DNA from: Phycisphaerae bacterium
GTDB lineage: Bacteria > Planctomycetota > Phycisphaerae > UBA1845 > PWPN01
Direction of reading: 5' to 3'
DNA length: 64,000 bases
NCBI GenBank assembly: GCA_012719955.1
Contig: JAAXZI010000010.1
Coordinates: forward strand, 19,285-83,284
The notes under the pieces are model-generated. The model searched no databases. It was not told the DNA's origin and saw only the letters and a list, made by a program, of their open reading frames with translations. This document shows, one piece after another, positions 31,318-42,300 of the stretch; position 1 is the stretch's first letter; every line of letters begins with the position of its first letter. The position numbers and the translations under genes are program-made.

Positions 31318-31444
31318 GGCAGACGGCGACGCGCATGATCGTCGCTTGAGGGGGGCGTTTTCTTATTCTTAACCCACTGCTCGGTTGGGGGCTGACCGGG
31401 GGAAGTAAACCGGCCGGAGCGTCATTCCCAGGAGTAAACTCGAA

Positions 31445-32923
31445 ATGCGGTGTAAAGCGGTTTTTGTTGCGGCGATTGGCGTCCTGGCACTATCCACGTG
31501 CGCGCTGGGGCAATGGACGGAAGTCGCGGCGGGGATCGGTTACCGGCAGATGGATCTGCCGGGCCCGCTGAAGGTGTTCGTGGTCCGGGGAGACCGGAGC
31601 CAGGACACGTGGATCATAGACACGATGACCAGCCGGGGCACCATCCGGGGCGGCCGGGAGACGGTGCCGGACATGGTCCAACGCTATGACGACAGTATCA
31701 CCTGGGACGGCCGACGTTATGAAATCAAGGCGGCCATCAATGGTGAATACTTCAACCCACGAACCGGTTACTCGTTCAGCGGCCAGGTGATGGCCGGGTG
31801 GTACGCCAAGCGTTTCACCGACGACGGCGGGATGAGTGGTTTTTTCTGGACGACGGACCGGCGTTGTGCGATTGGCGGCGATGTGCGCAACGGGCCGAAG
31901 TTCCAGCGGGTCATCTTCGCCAACGGCGCACACATGAACATCAACGCGTTCAACGACCAGCGCGGCAAAGACGAACTGGCCTTGTACACGTCGCACTGGG
32001 ACGCCACCACGGGCACTTCCGATGATGGCGTGGAAGTGCTCGTGCGGATGGATGAGCCCATCGCGGTGAATCCCCCGCTGCCGGGGAATCGCGGCGTCAT
32101 TCTGAAGGTTGTCCAGGGCAAGGGCGCGATGCCCATTCCGTTTGATTGCGTGGTCCTGTCGGCTACCGGAACGGCCGTCCCCCGGCTGCTGGAACACGCC
32201 AGGACCGGCTCAGAAGTACACTTCGATATGCGATTACAGGACGTCGGCGTGGAGGGGATCGGACTCAAGCCCGCGGAGTGGCGGGATGTCTGGAGCAGCC
32301 TGGCCAGCGTGCAGAACCTGCTCATCGACGGCACCGTGTCCAGGCATTGGGAAGCCAAGGCGGCCCGGCTGGCGGCCGAAGGCAAGCCACACGGCTCAGT
32401 GGTCAAGGCCCCACGGACGGCCATCGCGTTCAATGAGAAGTCCGTCTTCTTTGTCGTGATTGACGGACGCTCCAAGGAAAGTGTGGGCATGACCTTCACC
32501 GAGACGGCGGAGTTCTGCAAGAACGAGCTGCAGGCGGATTACGCGGTGATGCAGGACGGCGGCGGGTCGTCGACGCTGTGGCTGGAGGGAAAGGTACGAA
32601 ATGTGCCCTCGGACCTGAGCCGGGACAAGAAGCGGAATGTGCTCCGGCCGGTGGCCAACGGTTACCTGCTGGCGCGCGTGCATCCGGCCGAGTTCTCAAA
32701 GGTCTTCCGGGCGGGGTCGAACGTCGTGGCCAAAGCCGATATCGAATTGAAGCTCGGGCCGGGCGACCAGTACGGGCCGGCCGGCAAGATGACGACAGGC
32801 GCTTCAGGCCAGGTGATCCAGCATCGGCTGGCCGGCGTAAGAGCCAGGGGCACGCACTGGTGGCTGATCAAAGTCCAGGACGTTGAAGGGTGGGCGCCAG
32901 AGCGTTCGCTGGCCGTGAAATAA
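31445..32923 (+). CDS. Phosphodiester glycosidase (NAGPA) domain protein with SH3-like C-terminus
   Basis: Signal peptide; AAINGEYFNPRTGYSFSGQVMAG...; TETAEFCKNELQADYAVMQDGGGSSTLWLEGK. Confidence 0.85.
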   Translation: MRCKAVFVAAIGVLALSTCALGQWTEVAAGIGYRQMDLPGPLKVFVVRGDRSQDTWIIDTMTSRGTIRGGRETVPDMVQRYDDSITWDGRRYEIKAAINGEYFNPRTGYSFSGQVMAGWYAKRFTDDGGMSGFFWTTDRRCAIGGDVRNGPKFQRVIFANGAHMNINAFNDQRGKDELALYTSHWDATTGTSDDGVEVLVRMDEPIAVNPPLPGNRGVILKVVQGKGAMPIPFDCVVLSATGTAVPRLLEHARTGSEVHFDMRLQDVGVEGIGLKPAEWRDVWSSLASVQNLLIDGTVSRHWEAKAARLAAEGKPHGSVVKAPRTAIAFNEKSVFFVVIDGRSKESVGMTFTETAEFCKNELQADYAVMQDGGGSSTLWLEGKVRNVPSDLSRDKKRNVLRPVANGYLLARVHPAEFSKVFRAGSNVVAKADIELKLGPGDQYGPAGKMTTGASGQVIQHRLAGVRARGTHWWLIKVQDVEGWAPERSLAVK

Positions 32924-32973
32924 CACTACGCGCAAGGCCGTGGCGGCCGGGCCGGGGACCCGGCGAAAGCTGG

Positions 32974-33070
32974 GTGCCGGCCGTTTTACGGGTAAAACGG
33001 CCGGTACGGAGCCCGGCTGCTACAAAAATGCGTGTCCAAAACGGCCGGTACGGAGCCCGGCCGCTACGGA
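32974..33070. repeat. REP-like repeat cluster incl. perfect hairpin CCGGCCGTTTTAC-GG-GTAAAACGGCCGG
   Basis: 13-bp perfect stem at 32977-33004; AAAACGGCCGGTACGGAGCCCGGC[T/C]GCTAC twice; inverted relative to the 21.6 kb cluster. Confidence 0.85.
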
Positions 33071-33094
33071 AGATAACCCACTTTGCGCTGCAGG

Positions 33095-33135
33095 GAATAA
33101 AATCAGCCCCTTCCCGTGCGGGGAAGCGGGCTGAT
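33095..33135 (-). terminator. Rho-independent terminator for the minus-strand gene 33169-37083
   Basis: Minus strand: ATCAGCCCGCTTCCCCGCACGGGAAGGGGCTGAT then TTTTATTCCC. Confidence 0.75.
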
Positions 33136-33168
33136 GCGGATCGAAGGAAAGAGCTTGAAGATTCGACG

Positions 33169-36100
33169 TCACCTTGACTGCGGACGAGCCGCGGCGGCTG
33201 GGCGGTTCTCGCCGTTGTAATACTGCTGGAAAATGCCGAAATCATCCTGGTCTACGTCGCCATCTCCGTCGAGATCCTTGTCTTCACAGACCGGGCTCGA
33301 GAGGCTCACCGCCGGTCCGGCCAAGCAGGCTTCGAGATGGACTAAATCGGACAGGTCCACGTCTCCATCGAAATCGAAGTCGGCCATCACTGCAGGCGCA
33401 GAGTATTTGCCGGCCAGGTACTGCTCAACCTGGACGCGCTCGGCCTCGCTGAGGGCGCGAGTAAACACCAGCACCTCGGCGATGTGTCCGGCGAAGTAGG
33501 TGTCGTCGTTGTAACCGCGCCCCAGGTTACCGATGTTACGATGACCGGCCAGCGTAGGCAACCGCTCGCCCTGGCTGAGCACCAGTTCGCCATCCACATA
33601 GAGCCGGTCAGTAGCGCCGTCTTTGATGGCGGCGGTCCGGGTAAACGCGCTGCCCGCGGAAACCGGGCGGGAGTAGGTCATCTGCGTGCCGGTACCGGTC
33701 GTGCCGAACCGCAGGTGCACTTCCGTCTGAAAGGGAGTGAGATAGACCGTGCCCCAGGGCGTAATTTCGTTCCAGAACAAAGCGGCGCGGGCGGCATGGT
33801 GAGGCAACCCAACGGCCTGGTCCTGGGTATTGGCCGCCACCAGAAACAGGCTCATGCCGGTCAGCCCGTTGATGGGCAGGTCGAAGGTCAGGTAATCGTT
33901 GAGGCCATCAAAGCTGACTGCCGGGCGACCATTGACCATATCGTTTAACAACAGGGGCCGGCTGGCCGGGTCGGATTGAACGGCGTTCCGGGCATGGCCC
34001 GACAGGTCCAGCCACTGGCTGACGGCGCCGCCGCTTTCGACCACGCCCCCATCGGCCCGCAACCACAATGCCAGACCTTCACCGGGGAAAGGCGGCCCGC
34101 TCAGGGTGATGGCCTCGACAGGCGCCGATGACGCCGACGGATTGTTGGAGGTGTCAACCGCAACCACCCTGTAGGTATACAGGGTTTGCGGCTGCAAGCC
34201 GGTATCGAGGAAAGTTGTGTCGCCCGTCGTTCCCGCCTCAGCGTCATCGCGCAGCACACGGTAATGGCTCACGGCCACGTTATCCATTGAGGGAATCCAG
34301 CTCAATTTGATCTGGTCGGACGCGATGACCACGGCGACCAGACCGGCCGGCACCGTCGGCGGTTCCAGATCTACGTCTGGAGTGGTCACACTGACGGCGG
34401 CCGAGGCCGGCGATTCATTACCGGCCTGGTCCACGGCGATGACCGTGTAGGTGTACTCGGTCAACGGCGTTAATTCGGTATCTGAAAAGGTGGCATGGGG
34501 GGTTGTGCCGGCTTCGTGTCCGTCTCGAAGCACGCGGTAATAACTCACGGCCACGTTGTCCGTGGCGGCGGTCCACGAAAGATCGATCTGAGTGGGAGAC
34601 ACCGCGATGGCCTGCAGGTTGCTCGGCGCCGTGGGGGCCTGCTCATCCACGAAATACTTGTCCGCCAGGTACCGCTCGACCTGCTCGCGCTCGGCCTCGC
34701 TGAGAGCGCGAGTAAACACCAGCACCTCGGCGATGTGTCCGGCGAAGTAGGAGTCATCGTCGTGACCGCGTCCCAGGTTACCGGTGTCACGATGGCCGGC
34801 CAGGGTGAGCAACCGCCCCCCCTGGCTGAGTACCAGGTGGCCATCCACGTAGAGCCGGTCGATGCTACCGTCCTTGATGGCAGCGGTCCGGGTGAAAGCG
34901 CTGCCCACGGAAACCGGACGGGAGTAGGTCATGTGCGTACCGGTGCCGGTCGTGCCGAACCGCAGGTGCACTTTCGTCTGAAAGGGAGCAAGATAGACCG
35001 TGCCCCAGGGCTCGGTTTCGTTCCAGAACAAGGCGGCGCGGGCGGCATGATGAGGCAACCCGACGGCCTGGTCCTGGGTATTGGCCGCCACCAGAAACAA
35101 GCTCATGCCGGTCAGCCCGTTGATGGGCAGGTCAAAGGCCAGGTAATCGTTGAGGCCATCGAAGCTGACCACCGGGTAACCATTGAGGGCCCCCGCGGTC
35201 ACGGTGGGTTGAGCGAAGGATGCGGATTGCGTGGCGCGACGATTATTCCCGGACTGATCGGACCACCTGGCCACCGTCGAGCCATTTAAAACCACGCCGG
35301 CATCGGCCCGGAGCCATAAAGCCAGATCCTGCGTGGGCAGAGGACTGAAGCGGAACGTGTATTGCGAATTGGCCGCGATGGGATTGGCGTTTGCGGACCG
35401 ATCGGTGATGTTGTTGATGGTCAGGGTATAGCCCACCTGTTCCAAGAGTGGGCTGGTGGTCAGGGTGACGCTCATGAAATCATCGTCCAGGACCGCCGCG
35501 GTCACCTCAACGCCCTGGTCGATGACGTAATTGGCGATCGATTCAGCGGTAGCCTGGGTCACGGGTTCGCTGAAGCGGACTTTGACTTGCGTGGGATCGG
35601 CCGCGGCACTGGCCGCGACGAGGACCGGCGGCGACACATCCGGCTCGATCACGAAACTGGCCTGACTCGAACCAACGATCACTCCATCTTTGACTGTCAC
35701 TGCCCGGACCAGGGTGCTCTGGTTGATGGTGAACGGGGTTTGGAATTGCGGCGATGCGGCCGTCGGGGGCGTGCCGTCGGTAGTGTAATGGATGGCATGG
35801 CCCTCGGCGGCGAACAGTCCTACGGCCACCTGGCCGGTGTAAGTGCCGCCCCGCGGCACGATCGTGGGAGCCCAACCCTCGTTGATCCATATGTCCATGC
35901 GGGGCGCGTTATGGCGAAATGAATTGCCGACAATATCCAGATCGCCATCGTCATCAATGTCCGCCAGTTGCCCTTCAAGCAATCCCTGGCCGACGTAAAC
36001 GACCTGTTGGACAAAGTTTCCGGTTCCATCACCGTACAGGATAAAGATTCGCGCGTGAGGGTCCTCGGGTCCGCTGTCGCCGGATTGCCCCAGTTCGGCG

Positions 36101-37083
36101 ACGAGAATGTCCAAATGGCCGTCGAGATTCACATCGCCAAGCTGGAGGGTGTGGCCCTCCTCCAGGTGCGGCAGGATGGTGCGCGTCTGCCAGCTACCGT
36201 CCTGCCATTCGTACATATTCAAGGGCTTCGCCCGGAGTTCAAAGAGGCATACCACCTCAGGCCGCCCCCCGGGGATCAACTGCCCCGCCTTGATCTGGGT
36301 ATATCCAGCCTCAGGATCGATGGGATGGAAAACGAAATTCGTTCCGCCGGTATGCTCAAACCAGCCGCCCCCGGCAACCAGGTCGATCTTGCCATCGAGG
36401 TTGATATCGGCGGCATCCATCCCTCGGTATTCCAACTTGTTTCCTGGCCAGGAGAAGATAGGGGTCGCAGGCCAGGGACTCGTGTTCTTCGGATCGGCCG
36501 GTATCTCGAACAGCAACAGTTGGAAACCAGACTGATTCCAGGAAACGTATTCGTCGCTTCCATCACCGTCGAAGTCTCCCCAGATGCTGTCATGGTAGAA
36601 GTTCCCCCCGGTGTTGCGCACGACTCTTCGCGTCCACGGCGTGGTCGGGGAATAGTTCGGATGAGGGTTTTCCCACCAGTAAATGTCGTTTCCAGCGGCG
36701 GCCTGGCCAAAGATCAGGTCGATGTCCCCATCGCCGTCAATATCTTTGAACTTCTCGCCGTGCGACAGGTCCAGGACCTGCGGTTCGATAATGTACTCCT
36801 GGAAGCTGGACCCGGAACGGCGGTACCAGACCACCGCCGGCCCACTCCAGAGGGTCACGAGATAATCGGTTTGTCCGTCGCCATCCAGATCCACAACCCG
36901 CAGGCCGGCCTGGCCGCTGTTGGCCGGCGGCACAGGCAGTTCTCCGGTATCAGAGCTGATACGTCGCCAGGTAACCGGTGGCCCCTGGGCCGCGCGGGCG
37001 GCCGTTCTTTCGCCGTCCGCCACAAGCACGGATAGCCCTATGACGATCCCCGTCCACCATCCCCTCCTCACACAGACCCTCAT
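33169..37083 (-). CDS. Large secreted FG-GAP/VCBS - LamG-like - Fn3 - LamG-like - dockerin-like protein
   Basis: FG-GAP motifs (DLDGDGQTDYLVTLW, DIDGDGDIDLIFGQ); two near-identical LamG-like modules; two Fn3; C-term DFDFDGDVDLSDL...DLDGDGDVDQDDFGIFQQYYNG. Confidence 0.88.
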   Translation of the reverse strand: MRVCVRRGWWTGIVIGLSVLVADGERTAARAAQGPPVTWRRISSDTGELPVPPANSGQAGLRVVDLDGDGQTDYLVTLWSGPAVVWYRRSGSSFQEYIIEPQVLDLSHGEKFKDIDGDGDIDLIFGQAAAGNDIYWWENPHPNYSPTTPWTRRVVRNTGGNFYHDSIWGDFDGDGSDEYVSWNQSGFQLLLFEIPADPKNTSPWPATPIFSWPGNKLEYRGMDAADINLDGKIDLVAGGGWFEHTGGTNFVFHPIDPEAGYTQIKAGQLIPGGRPEVVCLFELRAKPLNMYEWQDGSWQTRTILPHLEEGHTLQLGDVNLDGHLDILVAELGQSGDSGPEDPHARIFILYGDGTGNFVQQVVYVGQGLLEGQLADIDDDGDLDIVGNSFRHNAPRMDIWINEGWAPTIVPRGGTYTGQVAVGLFAAEGHAIHYTTDGTPPTAASPQFQTPFTINQSTLVRAVTVKDGVIVGSSQASFVIEPDVSPPVLVAASAAADPTQVKVRFSEPVTQATAESIANYVIDQGVEVTAAVLDDDFMSVTLTTSPLLEQVGYTLTINNITDRSANANPIAANSQYTFRFSPLPTQDLALWLRADAGVVLNGSTVARWSDQSGNNRRATQSASFAQPTVTAGALNGYPVVSFDGLNDYLAFDLPINGLTGMSLFLVAANTQDQAVGLPHHAARAALFWNETEPWGTVYLAPFQTKVHLRFGTTGTGTHMTYSRPVSVGSAFTRTAAIKDGSIDRLYVDGHLVLSQGGRLLTLAGHRDTGNLGRGHDDDSYFAGHIAEVLVFTRALSEAEREQVERYLADKYFVDEQAPTAPSNLQAIAVSPTQIDLSWTAATDNVAVSYYRVLRDGHEAGTTPHATFSDTELTPLTEYTYTVIAVDQAGNESPASAAVSVTTPDVDLEPPTVPAGLVAVVIASDQIKLSWIPSMDNVAVSHYRVLRDDAEAGTTGDTTFLDTGLQPQTLYTYRVVAVDTSNNPSASSAPVEAITLSGPPFPGEGLALWLRADGGVVESGGAVSQWLDLSGHARNAVQSDPASRPLLLNDMVNGRPAVSFDGLNDYLTFDLPINGLTGMSLFLVAANTQDQAVGLPHHAARAALFWNEITPWGTVYLTPFQTEVHLRFGTTGTGTQMTYSRPVSAGSAFTRTAAIKDGATDRLYVDGELVLSQGERLPTLAGHRNIGNLGRGYNDDTYFAGHIAEVLVFTRALSEAERVQVEQYLAGKYSAPAVMADFDFDGDVDLSDLVHLEACLAGPAVSLSSPVCEDKDLDGDGDVDQDDFGIFQQYYNGENRPAAAARPQSR

Positions 37084-37100
37084 CGTTCACCTCCAGGCAA

Positions 37101-39344
37101 TCACGTTTTCTTGGGATTGTCGCGATGCAGCGGGGTGGTAAGCATGTTCCCGCCCAGTTGAATGCAGGGGACTCTTGTATCCGCGGAACCGGCGCTTCTC
37201 CCGGTAGCGACGATATCCCGGGAGCGGGCGGTACTGTAGAAGGAGTAGGAGTAATAGCTTTCACGAGCAGAGACATTGCAGATCACGGCCCCGAGTATTC
37301 TGCCGCCGGCGGCGTTAATCCGCTGGCAAGCCTGGCGAATGATGCGCAGACTGGAATGACCGGCGAACGAGGACAGGATCACACCATCGACCACCTGCGC
37401 CCAAATGACCGCATCCGCGGCCCCCAGGACCGGTGGTGAATCCACGATCACGTGGTCGTAATGTTCGGCGGCCTCCTTGATAATCCGGGCCGCCCGGCGA
37501 TAGGTGAGCAGGCCCTCCGCCGACTGGCCGTTACGACTTCCCAGAAGCACTTCAAGGCCGGATACCGGCGTGGGGGACACGGCATCATCGAACTGGCAAT
37601 TGCCCAGCAACACATCGCGCAGCCGGTAAGTCCTTTCGAGGTTGAGCGTCTGACCGATGCGCGGGGCCTGAACGTCGCCGTCAATGACCAGAACCCGGCA
37701 GCCGCTCTCCGCGAGTTGAGCCGCAAGACTGACCGCCAGGCTGGTTTTGCCCTCGGCGGCCTGGCCGCTGGTGATCAGCAGGGAGTGAGGAATCCTGCCG
37801 TCGGACGATTGCCCGGCCAGGGTGGCACAGATGTTGCGATAGCTCTCACGAAAATCGTCCTTGGTAACCCGTCCGCGCCGCAGATCATTCAGCGACGGCA
37901 CCGACCCCAGCAGGCGCAGATCAGTCTGCGAGTCCATGTCCTGCGCGTTGTAGAGGCGTCCCTGAAGGATATCGCGCCCGGCGGCGAGGCACAGGCTGAA
38001 GCATAATCCTCCCATGATGGCCACACAGGTGAACTTCAGGCGCCGATCTCGGATGCCATCGGGAAGAATCTCCGCATCGGTAAGGACCGAAATACGGGCC
38101 GGGCGATGCCCTTCCAGTTCCAGTTGATTCAAGCCCGCCTCAGTCCGCTTCAGCTCTTCATCGCACGAGGCGATTTTGTCCTGCAGGCGTTTGATTTCGA
38201 GCGAAACTCTACCAAGCTGCCTGCCTTCCTTCTCGGCGGCGGCGCGGCTTTCATCAAGGAAGGCGATCCGGCTCTCGACGGCCTTCAACGCTTCCCGGAC
38301 GCGCTGCTTCTCACCTTCAAGGATGGCCCGGTGGCGCTCTTCAAGCCTGCGATCCGCCTCCCACCCGGCCCGGGCCCGCTCCTTCTCGAGCAGTGCGTTG
38401 AGGCGACGCATCTCCTCTTCATAGGCCGGGCTGATGCGGGGTTTGACGAGCCATTGAGCGATCTCAGCCATTTTCGCCCGTATTGAGCGGACGACCTCGT
38501 CATTTTCGATTTGCTGTTCCCGCCAATTCAGGTCTTCGGCCGGCATGGTGGTGGGAACCAGGCCTTTCTCCAACTGTTCCAACCGGGCCTGGAGCTGGAT
38601 GCGCTCGGCCTCAGCCCGGCCTCTTTCGAGCAGAGCCTCGCTGCCGATGCGGATGGTGCTCTCCCGAAGCGCGTCGTAGATTGCCTCGCTGGAAGAGGCT
38701 TCCTCCTGGGCCAGGAGGTTGATGTCTTCGTTCAAACGCTCCTTCTGCTTCCTGAGCCCTTCCGCATGCTCCTTGAGCACCCGGATGCGGTTTTCCCGCT
38801 CGCGGGCCTCGTTGCCGCCGGCGAAGGCTTCGTAGGATTTGATCACCGCCCGGGCGATCCTGATCGCCGAATCGGGGTCTCGCTGGGTCACGTTGACTCG
38901 CAACAGGTTGCTCTTGGCCACCGGCCCGGCGGTCACGGCCAGGCGCAGCGCAGCCAGGGGGTCCGGACCGTCCAGCAGGGGAAGACCCTTAAGATTCGGA
39001 TCCGCCAGGGCGGCGTTCAATACCGGGCTGCTGCAGATAAGCTGGACCTGGGTATTGAAGAAATTCTCGAACCCACTCCCCAGGTTGCCAATGTCCGGAT
39101 AGAGAATGGGGGTCGGAAGAGGGTCGATCTTCACGTCCGTGGAGGCGGTATAGGTAGGCGCCTCCAGACGCCACACCAGGATGGAGCCGAGCGTAGCCGT
39201 GAAGATCCAGACCAGCAGCACCATCACCCAATGGCGGCGCGCCGAATTGAGCAGGCGCAGCAGCGGATTGCCCTTCCGATTCTCGACCGGTTCATAGACC
39301 GCTGGCGGAAGATACTCTGATTCTCGCTGAACCAAATCGGACAT
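37101..39344 (-). CDS. Polysaccharide co-polymerase / BY-kinase (Wzc-like)
   Basis: Wzz N-term; coiled coil; Walker A SGQAAEGKTSLAVSLA; VLVIDGDVQAPRIG; HVIVDSPPVLGAADA; C-term tyrosine cluster ESYYSYSFYS. Confidence 0.9.
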   Translation of the reverse strand: MSDLVQRESEYLPPAVYEPVENRKGNPLLRLLNSARRHWVMVLLVWIFTATLGSILVWRLEAPTYTASTDVKIDPLPTPILYPDIGNLGSGFENFFNTQVQLICSSPVLNAALADPNLKGLPLLDGPDPLAALRLAVTAGPVAKSNLLRVNVTQRDPDSAIRIARAVIKSYEAFAGGNEARERENRIRVLKEHAEGLRKQKERLNEDINLLAQEEASSSEAIYDALRESTIRIGSEALLERGRAEAERIQLQARLEQLEKGLVPTTMPAEDLNWREQQIENDEVVRSIRAKMAEIAQWLVKPRISPAYEEEMRRLNALLEKERARAGWEADRRLEERHRAILEGEKQRVREALKAVESRIAFLDESRAAAEKEGRQLGRVSLEIKRLQDKIASCDEELKRTEAGLNQLELEGHRPARISVLTDAEILPDGIRDRRLKFTCVAIMGGLCFSLCLAAGRDILQGRLYNAQDMDSQTDLRLLGSVPSLNDLRRGRVTKDDFRESYRNICATLAGQSSDGRIPHSLLITSGQAAEGKTSLAVSLAAQLAESGCRVLVIDGDVQAPRIGQTLNLERTYRLRDVLLGNCQFDDAVSPTPVSGLEVLLGSRNGQSAEGLLTYRRAARIIKEAAEHYDHVIVDSPPVLGAADAVIWAQVVDGVILSSFAGHSSLRIIRQACQRINAAGGRILGAVICNVSARESYYSYSFYSTARSRDIVATGRSAGSADTRVPCIQLGGNMLTTPLHRDNPKKT

Positions 39345-39370
39345 AGTGTCGCCTCGTATGAGAACAGGGG

Positions 39371-42300
39371 TCAGGGCTGCAAAGTAGTGGTCAACTGTGT
39401 GAGAAGGCTGCGAGCTTCCTGCCGGTCAGCCTCGGAGAGTTGCCGTTCCAGATCCCGGCTGCGCAGCAGCTTCTCAAGTTGCTTGCGGCTCTCCTGCGAT
39501 TCCAGTTTCGCCAGAGTTCGCCCCAGGTGAAAACTGGCGGACGCCCTTGTGGACCGGGACAGCCCCTCCTGGGCCAGGCATTTCTGGAGCGCCTCGCGCG
39601 ATTCCTCGTAACGTCCCAGCCGATATTGGAGAACTCCCCAGGTATCCAGGACATGGGGATTGTCCGGGGCGATGGACAGCGCCTTCCTGCCCCACTCCAA
39701 CGCTGCGGCCGGATCGTTCATCCCCTCACACACGATCCATGTCCAGTTATTCAGAATCACCGGGTTGGCCGGGTCCATGGTCAGGGCCTGCTGGTACGCG
39801 GCCCGGGTCTGCTCCAGGTCGCCGGCCGCAAAGTATGCAGCGCCCAGTTCATGACGAAGGGTTGCATCTTCAGGGTGCTCCTCGGCCAGTTGCCGGAAGA
39901 GCTGAATGCTCTTTTGCTGTTCTGTGGTCCGACCGGAGCCCGCCAGGGCCCGGGCGATCAAGCGCAGGGCCTGCGCGTCTGACGGGCGGCGCCCCTGATA
40001 GTCGTTCGCCAGATCTGCCAAGGCCTCCCAGTGCCCCTGAGCCTGGTGCCAGAGAATTCGCGCCCGCACCACCGCCTCGCTCTCCGGCATCTGGCGCTGC
40101 GCCTGCTGGATGAGCGTTTCCGCGGCCTTGAAATCCCCGGCCTGAATATGCAGGTGCGCCAGGGCCAGGCGTACGGCGGTCAACGGGCCGGCATCAGGCT
40201 GCGACAGAGTCTTTTCGAGCACCTGGATGGCCCGCTTGGCGTTTCCCGAACTGGCCAGCGCATCGGCCAGGAGCACGGCGGCCTTTTCGTGGCCCGGTTG
40301 AATCTCCAGCGCCTGCCGGGCCGAAACGGCCGCCAGCTCAGGACTTCTCGTGATCAGGAGCTGACATCGCAGAAGCAGCAGTTCGACATCCCTGGGATTG
40401 GCGTCGAGTCCCTTCTCGACCCGCTCCCGGGCGCGATCAAGCTGGCCTCGGGAGACAGCGGCCTGGGCATAGCCTCGCCAGGCTTCCGGGGAGCCCGGGT
40501 GCATTTGAACGATGGTTTCAAACTCTTTCTCGGCTTCCTGCGGACGGGTTCGGGCCAGGTAGTCGGCGCGCATCAGCAGTAGCGTGAGATCTCCCGGCTG
40601 TTCGGCCAGCAGATCGTTTACCATGCGCAAGCCTTCCGCCGCCTCCGGCTTGGCAGGATCCGCCAGCAACATCCCGGCCAGATCCCGGCGCAGGGCATAA
40701 GACTGAGGCACTTTCGCGAGCCCTTCCCGCCAGCTTTCCAGGGCCCGGGCCACCTGCTGCTGCCGGGCATAAAGCCGCCCCAGGGCCAGAAAGCCATTTT
40801 CGGTCGCCCCTTCCATTGCCGCCATCGCACGCAGATCGCCGGCCGCCCGGTCCAAGTTGCCCCGGGCCTCATGGACCCAGGATCGCAATTGCAGCAGGTC
40901 AGGGTGCGACTGCCTGGCTATCGCCTCATCGCACAACCGCAAGGCGGCATCGTGTTCCTTCTTGTGAAGATGAAGCTGGACCCGGGCGCTGAGGACCTGC
41001 GGAGCATCGGGCGCAATCCGCATCGCCTCGCCCAGCAGCCGTTCGGCCTCATCAATCTGGTCAGACTGCAACTTCAACGCACAAAGCTGCAGCCGGGCGG
41101 CGAAGTCCTCGGGATTGGCCTTAATGCGTTTCTCCAGCAACTGGTCTGCACGGTCGGTTTGTCCCTGGGCCAGAGCCAGCGACAGATGGTACGTACCCAG
41201 GGAAGGCTCGTCTGCGGGTAACACCCTCAGCACACGCTCCATAACCTGCCAGCGTTGAGCCTCTTGCGCGAGGGCGAGCAGGCGATGGGCAACGACCATG
41301 TTCCTGTTGTTGACCGTCAGGAATCGCTCGTAAGCAGCCAGTGCTCTTTCGGTTTCACCCGCCTTCTCATAGAGCGCTCCCAGGGCAATCACCGGGGCAT
41401 CCCAGTCGGAGGCTTCAGACATGCACTCGCTCAGCAGCGATTCAATGTCCTTTCGGTGGTCGGCCCAATCCTGGCCTTCAAGCCACACCACCGCCTGCCA
41501 GTACTGCGTATTCAGGCCTTTTTCGCCTTCGATTCGCCGGATCGCATCAACAACCTTCTGGCGGGACAGGCGCCCTTCCCCGGCCGGCGACAATTGAAGC
41601 AGCAAGAGGCAGGCGGCAAGACATTGGGGATCATCCTGGATGGTCTGGCCCAACACCTCACGGGCTTCCTCCGGCCGCTGGTGGCGGATCAGCAGTCGAG
41701 CCAGTTCCAGCCGGGCAGCCGATCGGGCGGAGCCGGAAGACTCGGCCACCGTTTCCTGCAAAATCCGGCGAGCGGTTGCCAGATCGCCAGCGGCGGCATG
41801 TAAACCGGCAAGTCGCGAGCGCAGGTCCGGCACGGCCGATCGATCAGCCGATTCGAGGGCGGATTGACATGCCGCGATGGCCTTTTCGAACCGGCCCGCA
41901 TCGGCATACAACTCGATGCGGGCGACGGCGATGGCCTGTCGGCCTTCAGCAGAGGCGGGCGCCACGTTCAGAAGAGTCTCGGCCCGATTGAGATCGCCCT
42001 GCCAGCCGGCGAGGCGTGCCTGGAGGCTCCTCAAGGGGAGTGGCTGGTCAACCTGGCCGGCCAGCGTCTCCAGTTCGGCCTGGTGCTTTTGCAGGGTGGC
42101 CATGCCTTCGGGGCCCTGTCGGCGGGCCACCTGGCTTTCGAATTCCACGCGGGCCAAACGAGCCCGGTACGCCAAATCGGGGTCAGCAAGACGCAGTTCC
42201 AGATTGCGCACCACCTCCAGGGCCTCATCCCAGCGCTCCAACCGGCCACAGAGCCGGGCGAGTTCAAGCTGTACCGTGGCGGCGGCATTGACGCGTCCCG

